Translations under genes and position numbers: made by a program
Shown: positions 24,424-33,034 of the stretch, one piece after another
Layout: every line of letters begins with the position of its first letter
Position numbering within the stretch: position 1 is the stretch's first letter
The notes under the pieces: generated by a model
What the model saw: the letters and a program-made list of their open reading frames with translations, nothing else
The model's database searches: none
What the model was told of the DNA's origin: nothing
Source of the DNA: Dethiobacter sp.
Lineage (GTDB): Bacteria > Bacillota > Dethiobacteria > Dethiobacterales > Dethiobacteraceae
Direction of reading: 5' to 3'
Length of the DNA stretch: 33,142 bases
Assembly: GCA_018335875.1 (NCBI GenBank)
Contig: JAGXRN010000046.1
Span: forward strand, 1-33,142

Positions 24424-24463
24424 AAAAAGGGGCTGACCCACAGTAAAATGGGTCAGCCCCTTT
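24424..24463. terminator. Bidirectional terminator between ppdK and dacF
   Basis: AAAGGGGCTGACCCA and TGGGTCAGCCCCTTT form a perfect 15-bp stem around CAGTAAAA, with A flanking left and T within the right arm. It serves the converging genes ppdK and dacF. Confidence 0.92.
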
Positions 24464-24473
24464 AATTGTAGTG

Positions 24474-25631
24474 CTAACGCCTGACCCTGGACGCCAGGGT
24501 GCCGAAGAGGCGGGCAATGGCACGCCAGAGGCGGACAACGATGTTGGCACGGGCGGCGTCTTCAGCGGCCACCAGTTCTGTTTCAGCCAGAGTTTCACCG
24601 TCCAGTTGTACTTCTACCGTACCTGCAGATTCACCTTCAGTCACCGGCGCCTCAAGCGCTTTCGCCTCTGTGATGACCAGCTCAATATCCCCCTGGCGGC
24701 CTGCAGGGGCTACCACTGTTACTTCTTCATTGACAGTAACATCTACTGTAGTTTGACGCCCGTGTTTTACCGGCACAGCACCTACTATATCACCGGGACT
24801 GACTGCCACTGCCAGTCGGAAATTGCGAAACCCATGGTTTAAAAGTTCCTGGCTTGCAATCAGGCGCTGTTGATCGCTGGTGGTGTTCAGTACCACTGAA
24901 ATCATTCTGACACCGTCCTGCTCTGCCGTTCCCACCAGGCAGAAACCTGCTTCCTCCGTCCATCCTGTCTTGAGTCCGTCGGCGCCCGGATATTTACCCA
25001 GCAGGGGGTTGCGGTTTTCCTGCCAGATGTTGTTGTAGGTAAAATCGCGCTGTGACTCAAGCTCAAGAATTTCAGGGTGATTTAAAATCAGGTGCCGTGC
25101 CAGGATAGCGATATCGCGAGCACTCATTTCATGGCCGGACGCCGGCAGGCCGGTTGAGTTCTGGAAACGTGTATTTGTCATACCAAGTTCGGCTGCGTAT
25201 TCATTCATGCGCCTGACAAAGGCTTCCTCACTGCCGTATAGGTGTTCTGCCACAGCAACGCTGGCGTCGTTGCCGGAAACAACAGACACCCCGGTTACCA
25301 GGTCACCGAATTTAACTCTGGTGTCAACTTTGATATACATTTTTGACCCTATCATGCGCCAGGCCTTTTCGGAGATCAGTACTTCCTCTTCCCAAACGAC
25401 CTGTCCGCTTTCCAATGCTTCAAAGGCCAAAAGAAGAGTCATCAGTTTGGTGATACTTGCCGGTGGGAGTGGTATGTCGGCGTTTTTATCAAACAGTACC
25501 TGCCCCGTTGAAAATTCCATTAAAAGCGCCGACCCCGATGCAACATCAAAAGTATTGCCGGCAAGGGCAACTGTTGGTAATAGCAGAAAAGTAATAAGGA
25601 GCAGAGATATTAAGCGTCTGCCTTTTTGCAT
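24474..25631 (-). CDS. dacF: D-alanyl-D-alanine carboxypeptidase, DacF/PBP5 type
   Basis: The 385-residue secreted penicillin-binding protein trims the terminal D-Ala of peptidoglycan stem peptides. A signal peptide (1-24, hydrophobic core, ALA end) comes first; the S11 peptidase domain has SITK (59-62, nucleophile S59), SGN (119-121) and KTG (221-223). A beta-rich PBP5 C-terminal domain follows (about 290-360) and the last 21 residues make an amphipathic basic helix (LWRAIARLFGTLASRVRR) for membrane attachment. I chose ATG 25631 because AGGAGG lies seven bases upstream; the frame also has an ATG at 25649. Paralogues are used in vegetative growth or spore cortex; which applies here is not clear. 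Confidence 0.94.
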   Translation of the reverse strand: MQKGRRLISLLLITFLLLPTVALAGNTFDVASGSALLMEFSTGQVLFDKNADIPLPPASITKLMTLLLAFEALESGQVVWEEEVLISEKAWRMIGSKMYIKVDTRVKFGDLVTGVSVVSGNDASVAVAEHLYGSEEAFVRRMNEYAAELGMTNTRFQNSTGLPASGHEMSARDIAILARHLILNHPEILELESQRDFTYNNIWQENRNPLLGKYPGADGLKTGWTEEAGFCLVGTAEQDGVRMISVVLNTTSDQQRLIASQELLNHGFRNFRLAVAVSPGDIVGAVPVKHGRQTTVDVTVNEEVTVVAPAGRQGDIELVITEAKALEAPVTEGESAGTVEVQLDGETLAETELVAAEDAARANIVVRLWRAIARLFGTLASRVRR

Positions 25632-25780
25632 GTATTTTCCTCCTACCATGCCGTATATAATATATTATTGCTTCGTATATATCATAGTATTATTACGTTA
25701 ATTGCATTAGTTTATCCTGCCTGCTAAGACAGGTAATTAAAACTACCCCCGGTAAATTATTACAGAGTGTAGTTAATAAA

Positions 25781-25809
25781 TTGTGAATTTATTAGTTTTA
25801 TTGTATAAT
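25781..25809 (+). promoter_or_regulatory. Sigma-A promoter of the two-component operon
   Basis: TTGTGA (25781-25786), 17 bases and TATAAT (25804-25809). Transcription should start near 25816, which leaves no leader for a GTG at 25815 and supports translation from GTG 25845. Confidence 0.75.
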
Positions 25810-25844
25810 AGTGCGTGAACGAGCAAGTGAAAGTAGGGGAAGCT

Positions 25845-26543
25845 GTGAGTGAAGGCCTGATTCTGGTAGTTGACGACGAGGAGCATATCCGTGATTTGGT
25901 CCGCCTCTACCTTGAAAAAGAAGGGTTTACCGTGGCCATGGCGGCTGACGGCGAAGATGCGGTGCAAAAAGTAAAGTCACAGAGCCCGCAGTTGATTGTC
26001 CTTGACATTATGTTACCCAAGCTGGACGGTTGGGATGTATGCCGTGAAGTAAGAAAGTTTTCGGCTGCACCCATTATTATGCTGACTGCAAAGGGTGAGG
26101 AATTCGACAAAGTGCTGGGGCTTGAACTTGGTGCTGATGACTACCTGACCAAACCTTTTTCTCCACGTGAGCTTGTGGCACGCATTAAAGCCATCCTGCG
26201 CCGGTCGGCGCCTGAAGAGCCTGCTCTCGATGAGGGGATAATTACACTGACAGGCCTTGTCATCAACCAGTCTTCCCGGGAAGTCCGTGTGAGCGGCACT
26301 GAAGTGGCGCTGACACCAAAGGAGTTTGATCTGCTTTGGTTTCTGGCCAAAAATGCCGGTAAAGTATTTACACGTGAGCAGCTGCTTACCGCTGTCTGGG
26401 GCTATGACTATTATGGCGACCTGCGTACAGTGGATACACATATTAAGCGACTGCGGGAGAAAGTGGAAAAAGACGATTTGTCATCCTACCACGTTAAAAC
26501 CATCTGGGGCGTGGGATACAAGTTTGAGGTGCTTGATAAATGA
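25845..26543 (+). CDS. OmpR/PhoB-family response regulator
   Basis: From GTG 25845 the protein has 232 residues. The receiver domain (about 4-118) has acidic pair D10-D11, phospho-acceptor D54 in LIVLDIMLP, T81 and K103 in TKPFSPREL. The winged-helix DNA-binding domain (about 130-228) has LTPKEFDLLWFLA, VWGYDYYGDLRTVDTHIKRLR (two blocks) and TIWGVGYKF. This is the PhoP/WalR type. GTG 25845 follows AGGGGA with a short gap of four bases; the in-frame GTG at 25815 lies at the predicted transcription start and would be leaderless. The next gene overlaps by four bases and encodes its kinase. Confidence 0.93.
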   Translation: MSEGLILVVDDEEHIRDLVRLYLEKEGFTVAMAADGEDAVQKVKSQSPQLIVLDIMLPKLDGWDVCREVRKFSAAPIIMLTAKGEEFDKVLGLELGADDYLTKPFSPRELVARIKAILRRSAPEEPALDEGIITLTGLVINQSSREVRVSGTEVALTPKEFDLLWFLAKNAGKVFTREQLLTAVWGYDYYGDLRTVDTHIKRLREKVEKDDLSSYHVKTIWGVGYKFEVLDK

Positions 26544-28300
26544 AAACCAACATCTTCAGCAAGCTGCTGTCAACCTACCTGGTGATTATCCTGATCACCT
26601 TACTGGTGGTTGGCCTTTTTCTTGCACAGATGTTTCAGAACTATTACTATAATGCCAGGCAAAATGAGCTTACTGTTAAAGGCCAGGAAGTATCCGCTAT
26701 CTTTATCAATTATATGCTCGGATTTCAGGATCCCCGCACGTCAGAAGACCTTCTTTTTTTACTCGACCGCTTTCTTGATGCGCGTGTAGTCCCGGTAGAA
26801 AGGAATAATCTGCTGCTGGCCTCGTGCCCCGGCTTCCACGAATTTGGCCTTAGCCTTACTGACTCTGAGCTTGACAATGTGCTAAACGGGCAAATTGTGT
26901 CCAAGCGGGGATATCACCAGGATTTGCGGATTCAGATGGCCACTGTGGTTGTACCTATGTTTGTTTTCAATGAAGTTGTGGGGGCAGTTTTTTTGCATGC
27001 GCCCCTGACTGGTATAGCCGGAACTATTCAGCAGGTGCATATGCTCATTTTCTATGCCGCCCTGGCCGCCACAGTTCTTTCCACCATTGTCGGCCTCTAT
27101 ATGTCCAAGTCAATTTCACATCCGCTGCAGCAGATGAACCGCGCTGCTTTGGAGGTGGCCGGGGGTAATTACAGGCAGCAGGTTGAAGTAACTTCCACGG
27201 ATGAAGTGGGGCAGCTTGCACACACCTTCAACTACATGTCTTCCACACTGCAGGAAACCATAGATGCACTGTCCCAGGAAAAAACAAAGCTGGAAAATAT
27301 CATGCTCAGTATGAGCGAGGGAGTCGTTGCCGTTGATGACAACGGCAGCATTATACTTGCCAATCCCCAGGCCAGATCAATCCTGGGCTTTAAACAGGCC
27401 GACCTGACCGGCAGCTTGATTTCCGGGGAAATGCCGCCGGCAATGTCTGACCTGTTTCACAGTGTGCTCCAGGGCCGCATTCCTGAAACTGAAGAATACA
27501 CCTTACGCAACGGGAAAATTGTATCGCTGCATGTTTCACCTCTGCAGGCGCCTGATGCAGTATGGGGGGCGGTGGGAGTAATTCAGGATGTGTCGGAAAT
27601 CCGGCGCCTGGAACAGATGCGGCAGGATTTTGTGGCCAATGTATCTCACGAACTCCGTACACCCATGACATCGATACAGGGTTTTGTGGAGGCATTAATG
27701 GATGGCTTAGTTGACGACAAAGAGAGCCAGGCACGATGCCTGAGCGTAATTCTTGACGAAACTGTTCGCTTAAACCGCCTTGTCAATGATCTGCTCGATC
27801 TGTCCGGCCTCGAAACAGGCCAGGTTAGGTGGCCGGTAGAACCAGTATCGCTGCCGCCTCTGTTGAACCAGGTAATCACCAAGCTGCAGCCTCAGCTTGA
27901 CAAGCAGTCTCTTGATGTAAGTATTGACTCCCAACCGGGCCTGCCTCAGGTACTGGGCAACCGTGACCGTATCCAGCAGGTGTTGATAAACCTGCTTGGC
28001 AATGCTGTTTCCTTCACCCCGCCGGGTGGTAGAATTACACTCTCACTCTCAGCAAGTCCTGAGGACGGGTTTGTAAAAGTAAGCGTGTCAGATACGGGAA
28101 TGGGTATCCCCCCTGCAGAACAGGAAAAAATCTGGGAACGCTTTCATAAGGTTGATAGGTCCCGGACAAGGAGTGCAGGCGGCACCGGGTTGGGCCTTGC
28201 CATAGTCAGACAGATTGTGGAGGCGCACGGTGGCGGGGTTGGGTTAATAAGTATCCCGGGCAAGGGCTCTACTTTTTACTTTACGTTGAAGACAGTGTAA
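26540..28300 (+). CDS. Membrane sensor histidine kinase, PhoR/WalK-like
   Basis: The 586-residue kinase has membrane helices at about 12-31 and 166-188 enclosing an extracytoplasmic sensor of about 130 residues, then HAMP (about 190-242), PAS (about 250-355), HisKA with NVSHELRTPMTSIQG (H370 autophosphorylated) and HATPase_c with an N box NLLGNAVSFTP, DTGMGIP and GGTGLGLAIV. This order is that of PhoR and WalK. The signal is not evident; phosphate or cell-wall status are the usual inputs of such kinases, but no Pho or WalHI genes are nearby, so I leave it unnamed. It is translated with the regulator through an ATGA overlap. Confidence 0.93.
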   Translation: MKTNIFSKLLSTYLVIILITLLVVGLFLAQMFQNYYYNARQNELTVKGQEVSAIFINYMLGFQDPRTSEDLLFLLDRFLDARVVPVERNNLLLASCPGFHEFGLSLTDSELDNVLNGQIVSKRGYHQDLRIQMATVVVPMFVFNEVVGAVFLHAPLTGIAGTIQQVHMLIFYAALAATVLSTIVGLYMSKSISHPLQQMNRAALEVAGGNYRQQVEVTSTDEVGQLAHTFNYMSSTLQETIDALSQEKTKLENIMLSMSEGVVAVDDNGSIILANPQARSILGFKQADLTGSLISGEMPPAMSDLFHSVLQGRIPETEEYTLRNGKIVSLHVSPLQAPDAVWGAVGVIQDVSEIRRLEQMRQDFVANVSHELRTPMTSIQGFVEALMDGLVDDKESQARCLSVILDETVRLNRLVNDLLDLSGLETGQVRWPVEPVSLPPLLNQVITKLQPQLDKQSLDVSIDSQPGLPQVLGNRDRIQQVLINLLGNAVSFTPPGGRITLSLSASPEDGFVKVSVSDTGMGIPPAEQEKIWERFHKVDRSRTRSAGGTGLGLAIVRQIVEAHGGGVGLISIPGKGSTFYFTLKTV

Positions 28301-28324
28301 TACGGCCTTCTCTTTGTGAAAATA

Positions 28325-28348
28325 AAAAAGGCCGGTTAAACACCGGCC
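28325..28348 (-). terminator. Leftward terminator (second of a tandem pair)
   Basis: GGCCGGT/ACCGGCC (28330-28336, 28342-28348) form a 7-bp stem. On the plus strand no T run follows, but on the minus strand the hairpin is followed at once by six T. It is therefore an intrinsic terminator for leftward transcription, although the neighbouring genes all read rightward. It may also stabilise the 3' end of the kinase mRNA. Confidence 0.65.
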
Positions 28349-28351
28349 AAT

Positions 28352-28393
28352 GCGCAAAAAAAGGAACAACGTTGCCAAACGTTGTTCTTGCGC
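28352..28393 (-). terminator. Leftward terminator-like long hairpin
   Basis: GAACAACGTT (28364-28373) and AACGTTGTTC (28378-28387) pair perfectly around GCCA; an outer GCGCAA/TTGCGC (28352-28357, 28388-28393) encloses a one-sided AAAAAG bulge. On the minus strand the inner hairpin is followed by C and seven T, as in a Rho-independent terminator; on the plus strand no T run follows. Confidence 0.65.
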
Positions 28394-28422
28394 CTCTTGC
28401 CACACAACCCACATGTGTGGTT

Positions 28423-28437
28423 AACTATATTATAGTT
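28423..28437. promoter_or_regulatory. Small palindrome overlapping a minus-strand -10 box
   Basis: AACTATA-T-TATAGTT is a perfect dyad. On the minus strand it contains TATAAT (28433-28428), which could be the -10 of a leftward transcript ending at the terminators at 28352-28393 and 28325-28348. No convincing -35 is seen 17 bases upstream. Confidence 0.3.
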
Positions 28438-28504
28438 TTTAAGTTTGACCATTTCGTGACTAAAGTTTGAATTGTTTTGCAACACTTGGTGTATAAATTG
28501 TTTT

Positions 28505-28531
28505 CCTCCTGTGTCGCTGGAGGTTTTTTTT
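28505..28531 (+). terminator. Weak terminator or attenuator upstream of dgt
   Basis: CCTCC and GGAGG (28505-28509, 28519-28523) form a five-bp stem followed by eight T, only 50 bases before the dgt start. It reads in the plus direction, so it may end the two-component mRNA or attenuate a dgt transcript. The stem is short. Confidence 0.45.
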
Positions 28532-28579
28532 ATTTTATCACGAATATTTATGTTGTTAGGATGGAGGTTGTTTGAGTTG

Positions 28580-29575
28580 ATGTTAAGAGAACAGCTTGAA
28601 GCACGCGAGGATAAGTGGCTCCACCCCTTAGGCGCCAGGAGCAAAAGCTCTACCCGTGTACATCCTGAGGAGGAGTGCGATGTGCGGAGCGCATTTCAGC
28701 GTGACCGGGACAGGATCATCCACTGCAAAGCTTTTCGTCGCCTCAAACATAAAACTCAGGTTTTTATTGCTCCTGAAGGAGACCACTACCGCACAAGGCT
28801 GACGCACACACTGGAAGTATGCCAGATTGCCAGGACAGTGGCGCGGGCACTTTGTCTCAATGAAGATCTTGCCGAGGCTATCGCCCTTGGTCATGACCTT
28901 GGTCATACACCATTTGGACACGCCGGTGAGGATGTCCTTGACAACATTCATGAGGGGGGTTTTAAGCATAATGAACAAAGCCTGCGTGTTGTGGATATAC
29001 TGGAAGAAAGAAAGGGGCTAAATCTTACCAATGAGGTAAGAGACGGCATTCTGCATCATACCGGGCCATTTATTCCCTCCACGCTGGAGGGGCAAATTGT
29101 AAAAATATCGGATCGTGTTGCATATATCAATCACGATATTGACGATGGTCTGCGTGCCGGTATCCTTGCTTTTGAGGACCTGCCCCTGGCGGAACTGAAG
29201 GTTGTTGGTGAAAATTCATCGACGCGCATCAATCGCATGGTGCATGCACTGATAGAACACTCCTGGAACAAAGAAGTAATTGCGGCCGGCAGCGAAATGT
29301 CTGAAGTAATGAACAAGCTCCGTGATTTTATGTTCCGACATATTTATATTGGTTCTACCGCCAAGATTGAGACTGACCGCGCACGTCATGTAATTGAGGC
29401 CATCTACTTTCACCTGGTGCGCAATCAATCCCTGCTGCCGGAAGAATCTGCACTGTGGATTCAGGAGTTCGGAGTAGGGCGGACTGTATGTGACCATATA
29501 GCAGGAATGACAGACCGCTATATTATAGCCCGCTACCAGGAGTTTCTTCTGCCAAAACCCTGGAAAAGTGCCTGA
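28580..29575 (+). CDS. dgt: Deoxyguanosinetriphosphate triphosphohydrolase-like protein
   Basis: The 331-residue HD-domain enzyme of the dGTPase family hydrolyses dNTPs to nucleosides and triphosphate, controlling the nucleotide pool. Signatures: RSAFQRDRDRIIHCKAFRRL, KTQVF and DHYRTRLTHTLEV with the first metal His, then AIALGHDLGHTPFGHAGE with the HD pair, and DRVAYINHDIDD. The shorter, type-2 length is usual for Firmicutes. GGAGG (28563-28567) is nine bases from TTG 28577 and twelve from the adjacent ATG 28580; either may be used. A dgt gene before dnaG is a common clostridial order. Confidence 0.94.
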   Translation: MLREQLEAREDKWLHPLGARSKSSTRVHPEEECDVRSAFQRDRDRIIHCKAFRRLKHKTQVFIAPEGDHYRTRLTHTLEVCQIARTVARALCLNEDLAEAIALGHDLGHTPFGHAGEDVLDNIHEGGFKHNEQSLRVVDILEERKGLNLTNEVRDGILHHTGPFIPSTLEGQIVKISDRVAYINHDIDDGLRAGILAFEDLPLAELKVVGENSSTRINRMVHALIEHSWNKEVIAAGSEMSEVMNKLRDFMFRHIYIGSTAKIETDRARHVIEAIYFHLVRNQSLLPEESALWIQEFGVGRTVCDHIAGMTDRYIIARYQEFLLPKPWKSA

Positions 29576-29657
29576 ATACGTGAAAATAGGCCAAATATCG
29601 TATAATAAGCAGTAACTGGTATATAATATAATATCACATCTAAATAATTAAATTTCT

Positions 29658-29838
29658 TAAAAAGAGCAGGAATAAAACAAAGGGCGTAGAATAAATTGGT
29701 AAAGTTGGGCATTAATCAAAGTACTCAATTGAGCCCTTAGGCGAGGGGAGGAAGTCCTGGCGCCCCGTTAAGTGAAAAAGAGAGGCCAAGTATTACTCCA
29801 AGCAGGTTGAATGTATTTAACCTCGTCTCTCTTTTATA
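29658..29838 (+). ncRNA. Candidate structured RNA upstream of dnaG (class unknown)
   Basis: The 364-base gap between dgt and dnaG has no credible gene but holds several nested pairings. GGGC/GCCC is at 29707-29736. CTTA..GGGG AGGA AG TCCT ..CCCC..TAAG lies at 29736-29772. A final stem AAAAGAGAG (29776-29784) pairs with CTCTCTTTT (29827-29835) and encloses a 7-bp AGGTTGA/TTAACCT hairpin. AAAAAGAG at 29659-29666 could pair alternatively with the same 3' arm, closing a structure of about 180 bases. That size and layout (long closing stem, internal bubble, G-C flanked arm) recall 6S RNA, but I cannot confirm the class. TATAAT boxes at 29601 and 29622-29632 lie upstream without clear -35 elements. 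Confidence 0.45.
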
Positions 29839-29939
29839 GGGATGGGGTTTTTAATTTATTAACAGCTTTGCAGGAATTTGTCATACTTTATCGAATAGTG
29901 TAAGGCTACAGGCCCGACCCTGAGCTGCAGGTGAGTAAA

Positions 29940-31730
29940 ATGGACGGTGTTCTTCCCCCGGAGTTTGTCGACGAAGTCAGAAACCGCATTGATTTAGTCA
30001 ACCTGGTTTCTGAATACCTGCATTTAAAAAAAGCAGGCCGTAATTACCAGGGCCTTTGCCCGTTTCATGCTGAAAAAACTCCATCTTTCAGCGTTTCACA
30101 CGAAAAGCAGTTCTTTTACTGCTTTGGCTGTGGTGAGGGCGGAAACATTTTTACTTTTGTCATGAAGATGGAAGGCCTTTCTTTCCCCGAGGCTGTGCGC
30201 CATTTAGCCGGGCGTGCCGGCATGCGCCTGCCTGAGTCGGTAAATTCTCCTGCAGAAGAGCAAAAAAAGAGATTGCTGTCTGCGCTCAAACTGGCCGCCG
30301 GCTACTATCAGAAGCAGCTTGTACACCCCGAAAAGGGCCTTGCAGCCCGGGAATATATTAAAAAAAGGGGATTGGGGCAGGAAATCGTCGCGCGTTTTGG
30401 CCTGGGCTTTGCGCCTGATGCCTGGGATGGACTTAAATCCTTTCTGCTGTCTAAAAAGTGTGGGGTGCAGGATTTAATCAAAGCAGGACTGCTTACAGAG
30501 AATGAAAACAATAAGACTTACGACCGCTTCCGTTCCCGCGTTTTGTTCCCCATTGCCAACCAGCGCGGAGAAGTTATAGCTTTTGGCGGCAGGATATTGG
30601 GTGAAGGTTCTCCTAAGTACCTCAACTCGCCGGAGACGCCACTTTTTGATAAGAGCAGGAATCTTTACGCTCTCCACCTGGCACGCGAGTCTATCCGCAG
30701 GGAGAAAAAAGCCCTCATTTTTGAAGGCTATATGGATGTCTTAATCGCGCACCAAGCCGGGTTTACTAATTCGGTAGCCACCCTTGGCACCTCCCTTACA
30801 GAGTCTCAGGCCAGGATGCTGCGCAATCAGGCGGAAGAAGTAATTATTGTCTATGATGCTGACACTGCCGGCCAGGCCGCCACATGGCGGGGACTGCAGG
30901 TTCTACGCCAGGCAGGATGCATGGTCAGGGTCGGCCGCCTGCCCGAGGGCCTTGATCCTGACGACTACATCAGGACCCGGGGAGCAGAATCTTTCAAACA
31001 GGAAATACTGGCCAAGTCTCTGTTGCTGGTTGATTACCAACTGGCAGCCCTGGCCTTACAATATAACCTCAATAAAACTGATGAGCGTATCCGTTTTAGC
31101 GAAAAAGTTATCGATGTGCTGGCAGCAATTGATAATGCAGTAGAACGTGAAGACTATCTGCAGAAGGCGTCTTCACTGCTGCAGGTACGCCCTGAGTCGC
31201 TGCGCACCGAATTAAAGAAAGCATCCACCGGTCTTAAAGACACAGCTAATAAAAAAAACCATCCTGTTTCTGTTGGTGTCAGGAGCAGTATCACTGAGCT
31301 GGCTCTCATCCAAATTTTCGCCACATGTTCACAACATCCGGAACTTATTCAAAGCTGTCTCACTGACATTACACAAGAGGATATTCCGCCTCATATGAGG
31401 AATTTATATAACACTGCTTTAAATGGCGGGCATATTACTCCTTCCCGTTTATACGACTTACTGACGGGAGAACATCAACGCCTGCTCAGCAGCCTGCTGC
31501 TGGAAGAATATGAGCTAAACACTGCTAAAAAGGTCCTTGAAGATTGTATAAAACGGTTAAAATGTGTCCGCATCGCCGCTGAACGCAAGGAAATCGAACT
31601 GCAGATGGCGAAGTTGGACTCTGTATCGGCGAAAGGGGAAATTAGTGAATTGTCGAGAAGATGGCTTGAACTGCGCAGGCTTGAAGAAACATTAAACCGC
31701 CCACGGGAAGGAGGGAAAGGTGTTGGTTAA
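29940..31730 (+). CDS. dnaG: DNA primase
   Basis: The 596-residue primase makes RNA primers for replication. It has a CHC2 zinc-binding N-terminus ([13 protein letters not shown], then [10 protein letters not shown]), the RNA polymerase core with a Toprim fold (EGYMDVL and [10 protein letters not shown]) and a C-terminal helical DnaB-interacting region (about 445-590). I prefer ATG 29940, six bases after AGGTGA, to the in-frame GTG at 29931, which adds three residues. It overlaps rpoD by 11 bases, forming the usual dnaG-rpoD macromolecular synthesis operon, here without rpsU, which lies 25 kb upstream. Confidence 0.96.
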   Translation: MDGVLPPEFVDEVRNRIDLVNLVSEYLHLKKAGRNYQGLCPFHAEKTPSFSVSHEKQFFYCFGCGEGGNIFTFVMKMEGLSFPEAVRHLAGRAGMRLPESVNSPAEEQKKRLLSALKLAAGYYQKQLVHPEKGLAAREYIKKRGLGQEIVARFGLGFAPDAWDGLKSFLLSKKCGVQDLIKAGLLTENENNKTYDRFRSRVLFPIANQRGEVIAFGGRILGEGSPKYLNSPETPLFDKSRNLYALHLARESIRREKKALIFEGYMDVLIAHQAGFTNSVATLGTSLTESQARMLRNQAEEVIIVYDADTAGQAATWRGLQVLRQAGCMVRVGRLPEGLDPDDYIRTRGAESFKQEILAKSLLLVDYQLAALALQYNLNKTDERIRFSEKVIDVLAAIDNAVEREDYLQKASSLLQVRPESLRTELKKASTGLKDTANKKNHPVSVGVRSSITELALIQIFATCSQHPELIQSCLTDITQEDIPPHMRNLYNTALNGGHITPSRLYDLLTGEHQRLLSSLLLEEYELNTAKKVLEDCIKRLKCVRIAAERKEIELQMAKLDSVSAKGEISELSRRWLELRRLEETLNRPREGGKGVG

Positions 31731-32835
31731 AGATGTGGAAAAAGACCAGCAGCTGCAGCAGATCCAGGATGACCTGATCCAGCGCGGTAAAAAACGCGGT
31801 TTGCTCACATATAAAGAAATAATTGAACCGCTCCAGGAACTGGACCTGAATACTGAAGAAATAGACGAATTTTATGACCGCCTCTCCCGTCTGGGTGTAG
31901 ATGTTGTAGATGAGGCTGCTGAACTTGAGGTAATAGAAGAAGACGACGATACCAAGGGGACCGACCCTGTGGAAGAAGAGATTGATCTTACCATTCCCGA
32001 TGGTATCAGTGTCAATGACCCTGTGCGTATGTATCTCAAGGAAATCGGCAAAATTCCCCTCCTGACACCGGATGAGGAAATAGACCTGGCAAAGCGTATG
32101 GAGAAGGGCAGCGAGGAAGCCAAACGCCGGTTGGCGGAAGCCAACCTGCGGCTGGTAGTCAGCATCGCCAAGAAATATGTAGGCCGCGGCATGCTCTTTT
32201 TAGATCTGATTCAGGAAGGCAACCTTGGCCTGATTAAAGCCGTGGAAAAATTTGATTACCGCAAAGGCTACAAGTTCAGCACTTATGCTACCTGGTGGAT
32301 TCGCCAGGCCATAACCCGCGCCATTGCCGACCAGGCCCGTACTATCCGCATCCCGGTGCACATGGTGGAGACTATTAATAAACTGATTCGCGTCTCCCGC
32401 CAGCTTGTGCAGGAACTGGGCCGTGAGCCTATGCCTGAGGAAATTGCTGATGAAATGAATATTACAGAGGAACGCGTGCGCGAAATATTAAAAATTGCTC
32501 AGGAGCCAGTCTCGCTTGAGACACCGATTGGTGAAGAGGACGACTCGCATCTTGGTGACTTCATCGAAGACCAGGATGTGCAGGCTCCCGCCGAAGCGGC
32601 TGCTTTCGAGCTTCTTAAAGAGCAGCTGGACGATGTCCTTGAAACACTGACACCGCGTGAGAAAAAAGTGCTCAAATTACGTTTTGGCTTGGATGACGGC
32701 CGTTCACGCACCCTCGAAGAAGTGGGCCAGGTTTTTGGCGTCACTAGGGAGCGGATCAGGCAGATAGAAGCAAAAGCGCTGCGCAAACTCCGCCACCCGA
32801 TGCGCAGCAAACGCCTCAAAGACTACCTTGAGTAG
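31720..32835 (+). CDS. rpoD: RNA polymerase primary sigma factor (sigma-70/SigA)
   Basis: The 371-residue housekeeping sigma factor has region 1.1 (about 10-70, short Gram-positive type), an acidic linker, region 1.2 ([16 protein letters not shown]), region 2 ([18 protein letters not shown], then [17 protein letters not shown], the -10 and core-binding part), region 3 ([14 protein letters not shown]) and region 4 ([36 protein letters not shown], which reads the -35). GGAAGGAGG lies six bases before GTG 31720 and nine before TTG 31723. The consensus promoters in this window are what this factor should read. Confidence 0.97.
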   Translation: MLVKDVEKDQQLQQIQDDLIQRGKKRGLLTYKEIIEPLQELDLNTEEIDEFYDRLSRLGVDVVDEAAELEVIEEDDDTKGTDPVEEEIDLTIPDGISVNDPVRMYLKEIGKIPLLTPDEEIDLAKRMEKGSEEAKRRLAEANLRLVVSIAKKYVGRGMLFLDLIQEGNLGLIKAVEKFDYRKGYKFSTYATWWIRQAITRAIADQARTIRIPVHMVETINKLIRVSRQLVQELGREPMPEEIADEMNITEERVREILKIAQEPVSLETPIGEEDDSHLGDFIEDQDVQAPAEAAAFELLKEQLDDVLETLTPREKKVLKLRFGLDDGRSRTLEEVGQVFGVTRERIRQIEAKALRKLRHPMRSKRLKDYLE

Positions 32836-32868
32836 GAAGCACTGCCAGTATTTAGAGTCAACCGGGTC

Positions 32869-32897
32869 TTGACTTGCTGTCGTAATTTCGTTATAAT
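32869..32897 (+). promoter_or_regulatory. Sigma-A promoter of the tRNA cluster
   Basis: TTGACT (32869-32874), 17 bases and TATAAT (32892-32897), with the tRNA-Asn gene beginning 25 bases downstream. AGTCAA at 32856-32861 forms a small inverted repeat with the -35. Confidence 0.82.
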
Positions 32898-32921
32898 AGT
32901 TTTTGCCGACCATTGACGCTT

Positions 32922-32996
32922 TCCTCGATAGCTCAACGGTAGAGCAACCGGCTGTTAACCGGTAGGTTGTAGGTTCGAATCCTACTCGGGGAGCCA
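32922..32996 (+). tRNA. tRNA-Asn (anticodon GTT)
   Basis: A 75-base cloverleaf with encoded CCA. The acceptor stem is TCCTCGA/TCGGGGA with one wobble pair; the anticodon arm ACCGG-CTGTTAA-CCGGT places GTT at 32954-32956; the T arm contains GGTTCGAATCC. First gene behind the tRNA promoter. Confidence 0.96.
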
Positions 32997-33007
32997 TACA
33001 AATTTTA

Positions 33008-33030
33008 ATGCAGGGTCACCTGCATTTTTT
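33008..33030 (+). terminator. Terminator-like hairpin between two tRNA genes
   Basis: ATGCAGG (33008-33014), loop GTCA, CCTGCAT (33019-33025) and a run of T to 33030. It looks like a complete Rho-independent terminator 12 bases after tRNA-Asn and five bases before the next tRNA. Confidence 0.75.
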
Positions 33031-33034
33031 ACCC

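Noticed and set aside
28301-28350. Rightward terminator of the two-component operon
   Set aside because: The hairpin lacks a T run on the plus strand; the T run is on the minus strand, so I listed it as leftward.
28336-28452. 38-codon leftward frame with a CxxC and a CxxxC pair
   Set aside because: It lies across the two minus-strand terminator hairpins, has no ribosome binding site, and its cysteines follow from the repeat composition.
29741-29757. RNase P RNA-like sequence (GAGGGGAGGAAGTCC)
   Set aside because: Only about 15 bases resemble the conserved GAGGAAAGTCC block; the gap is too short and the other conserved RNase P blocks are absent.
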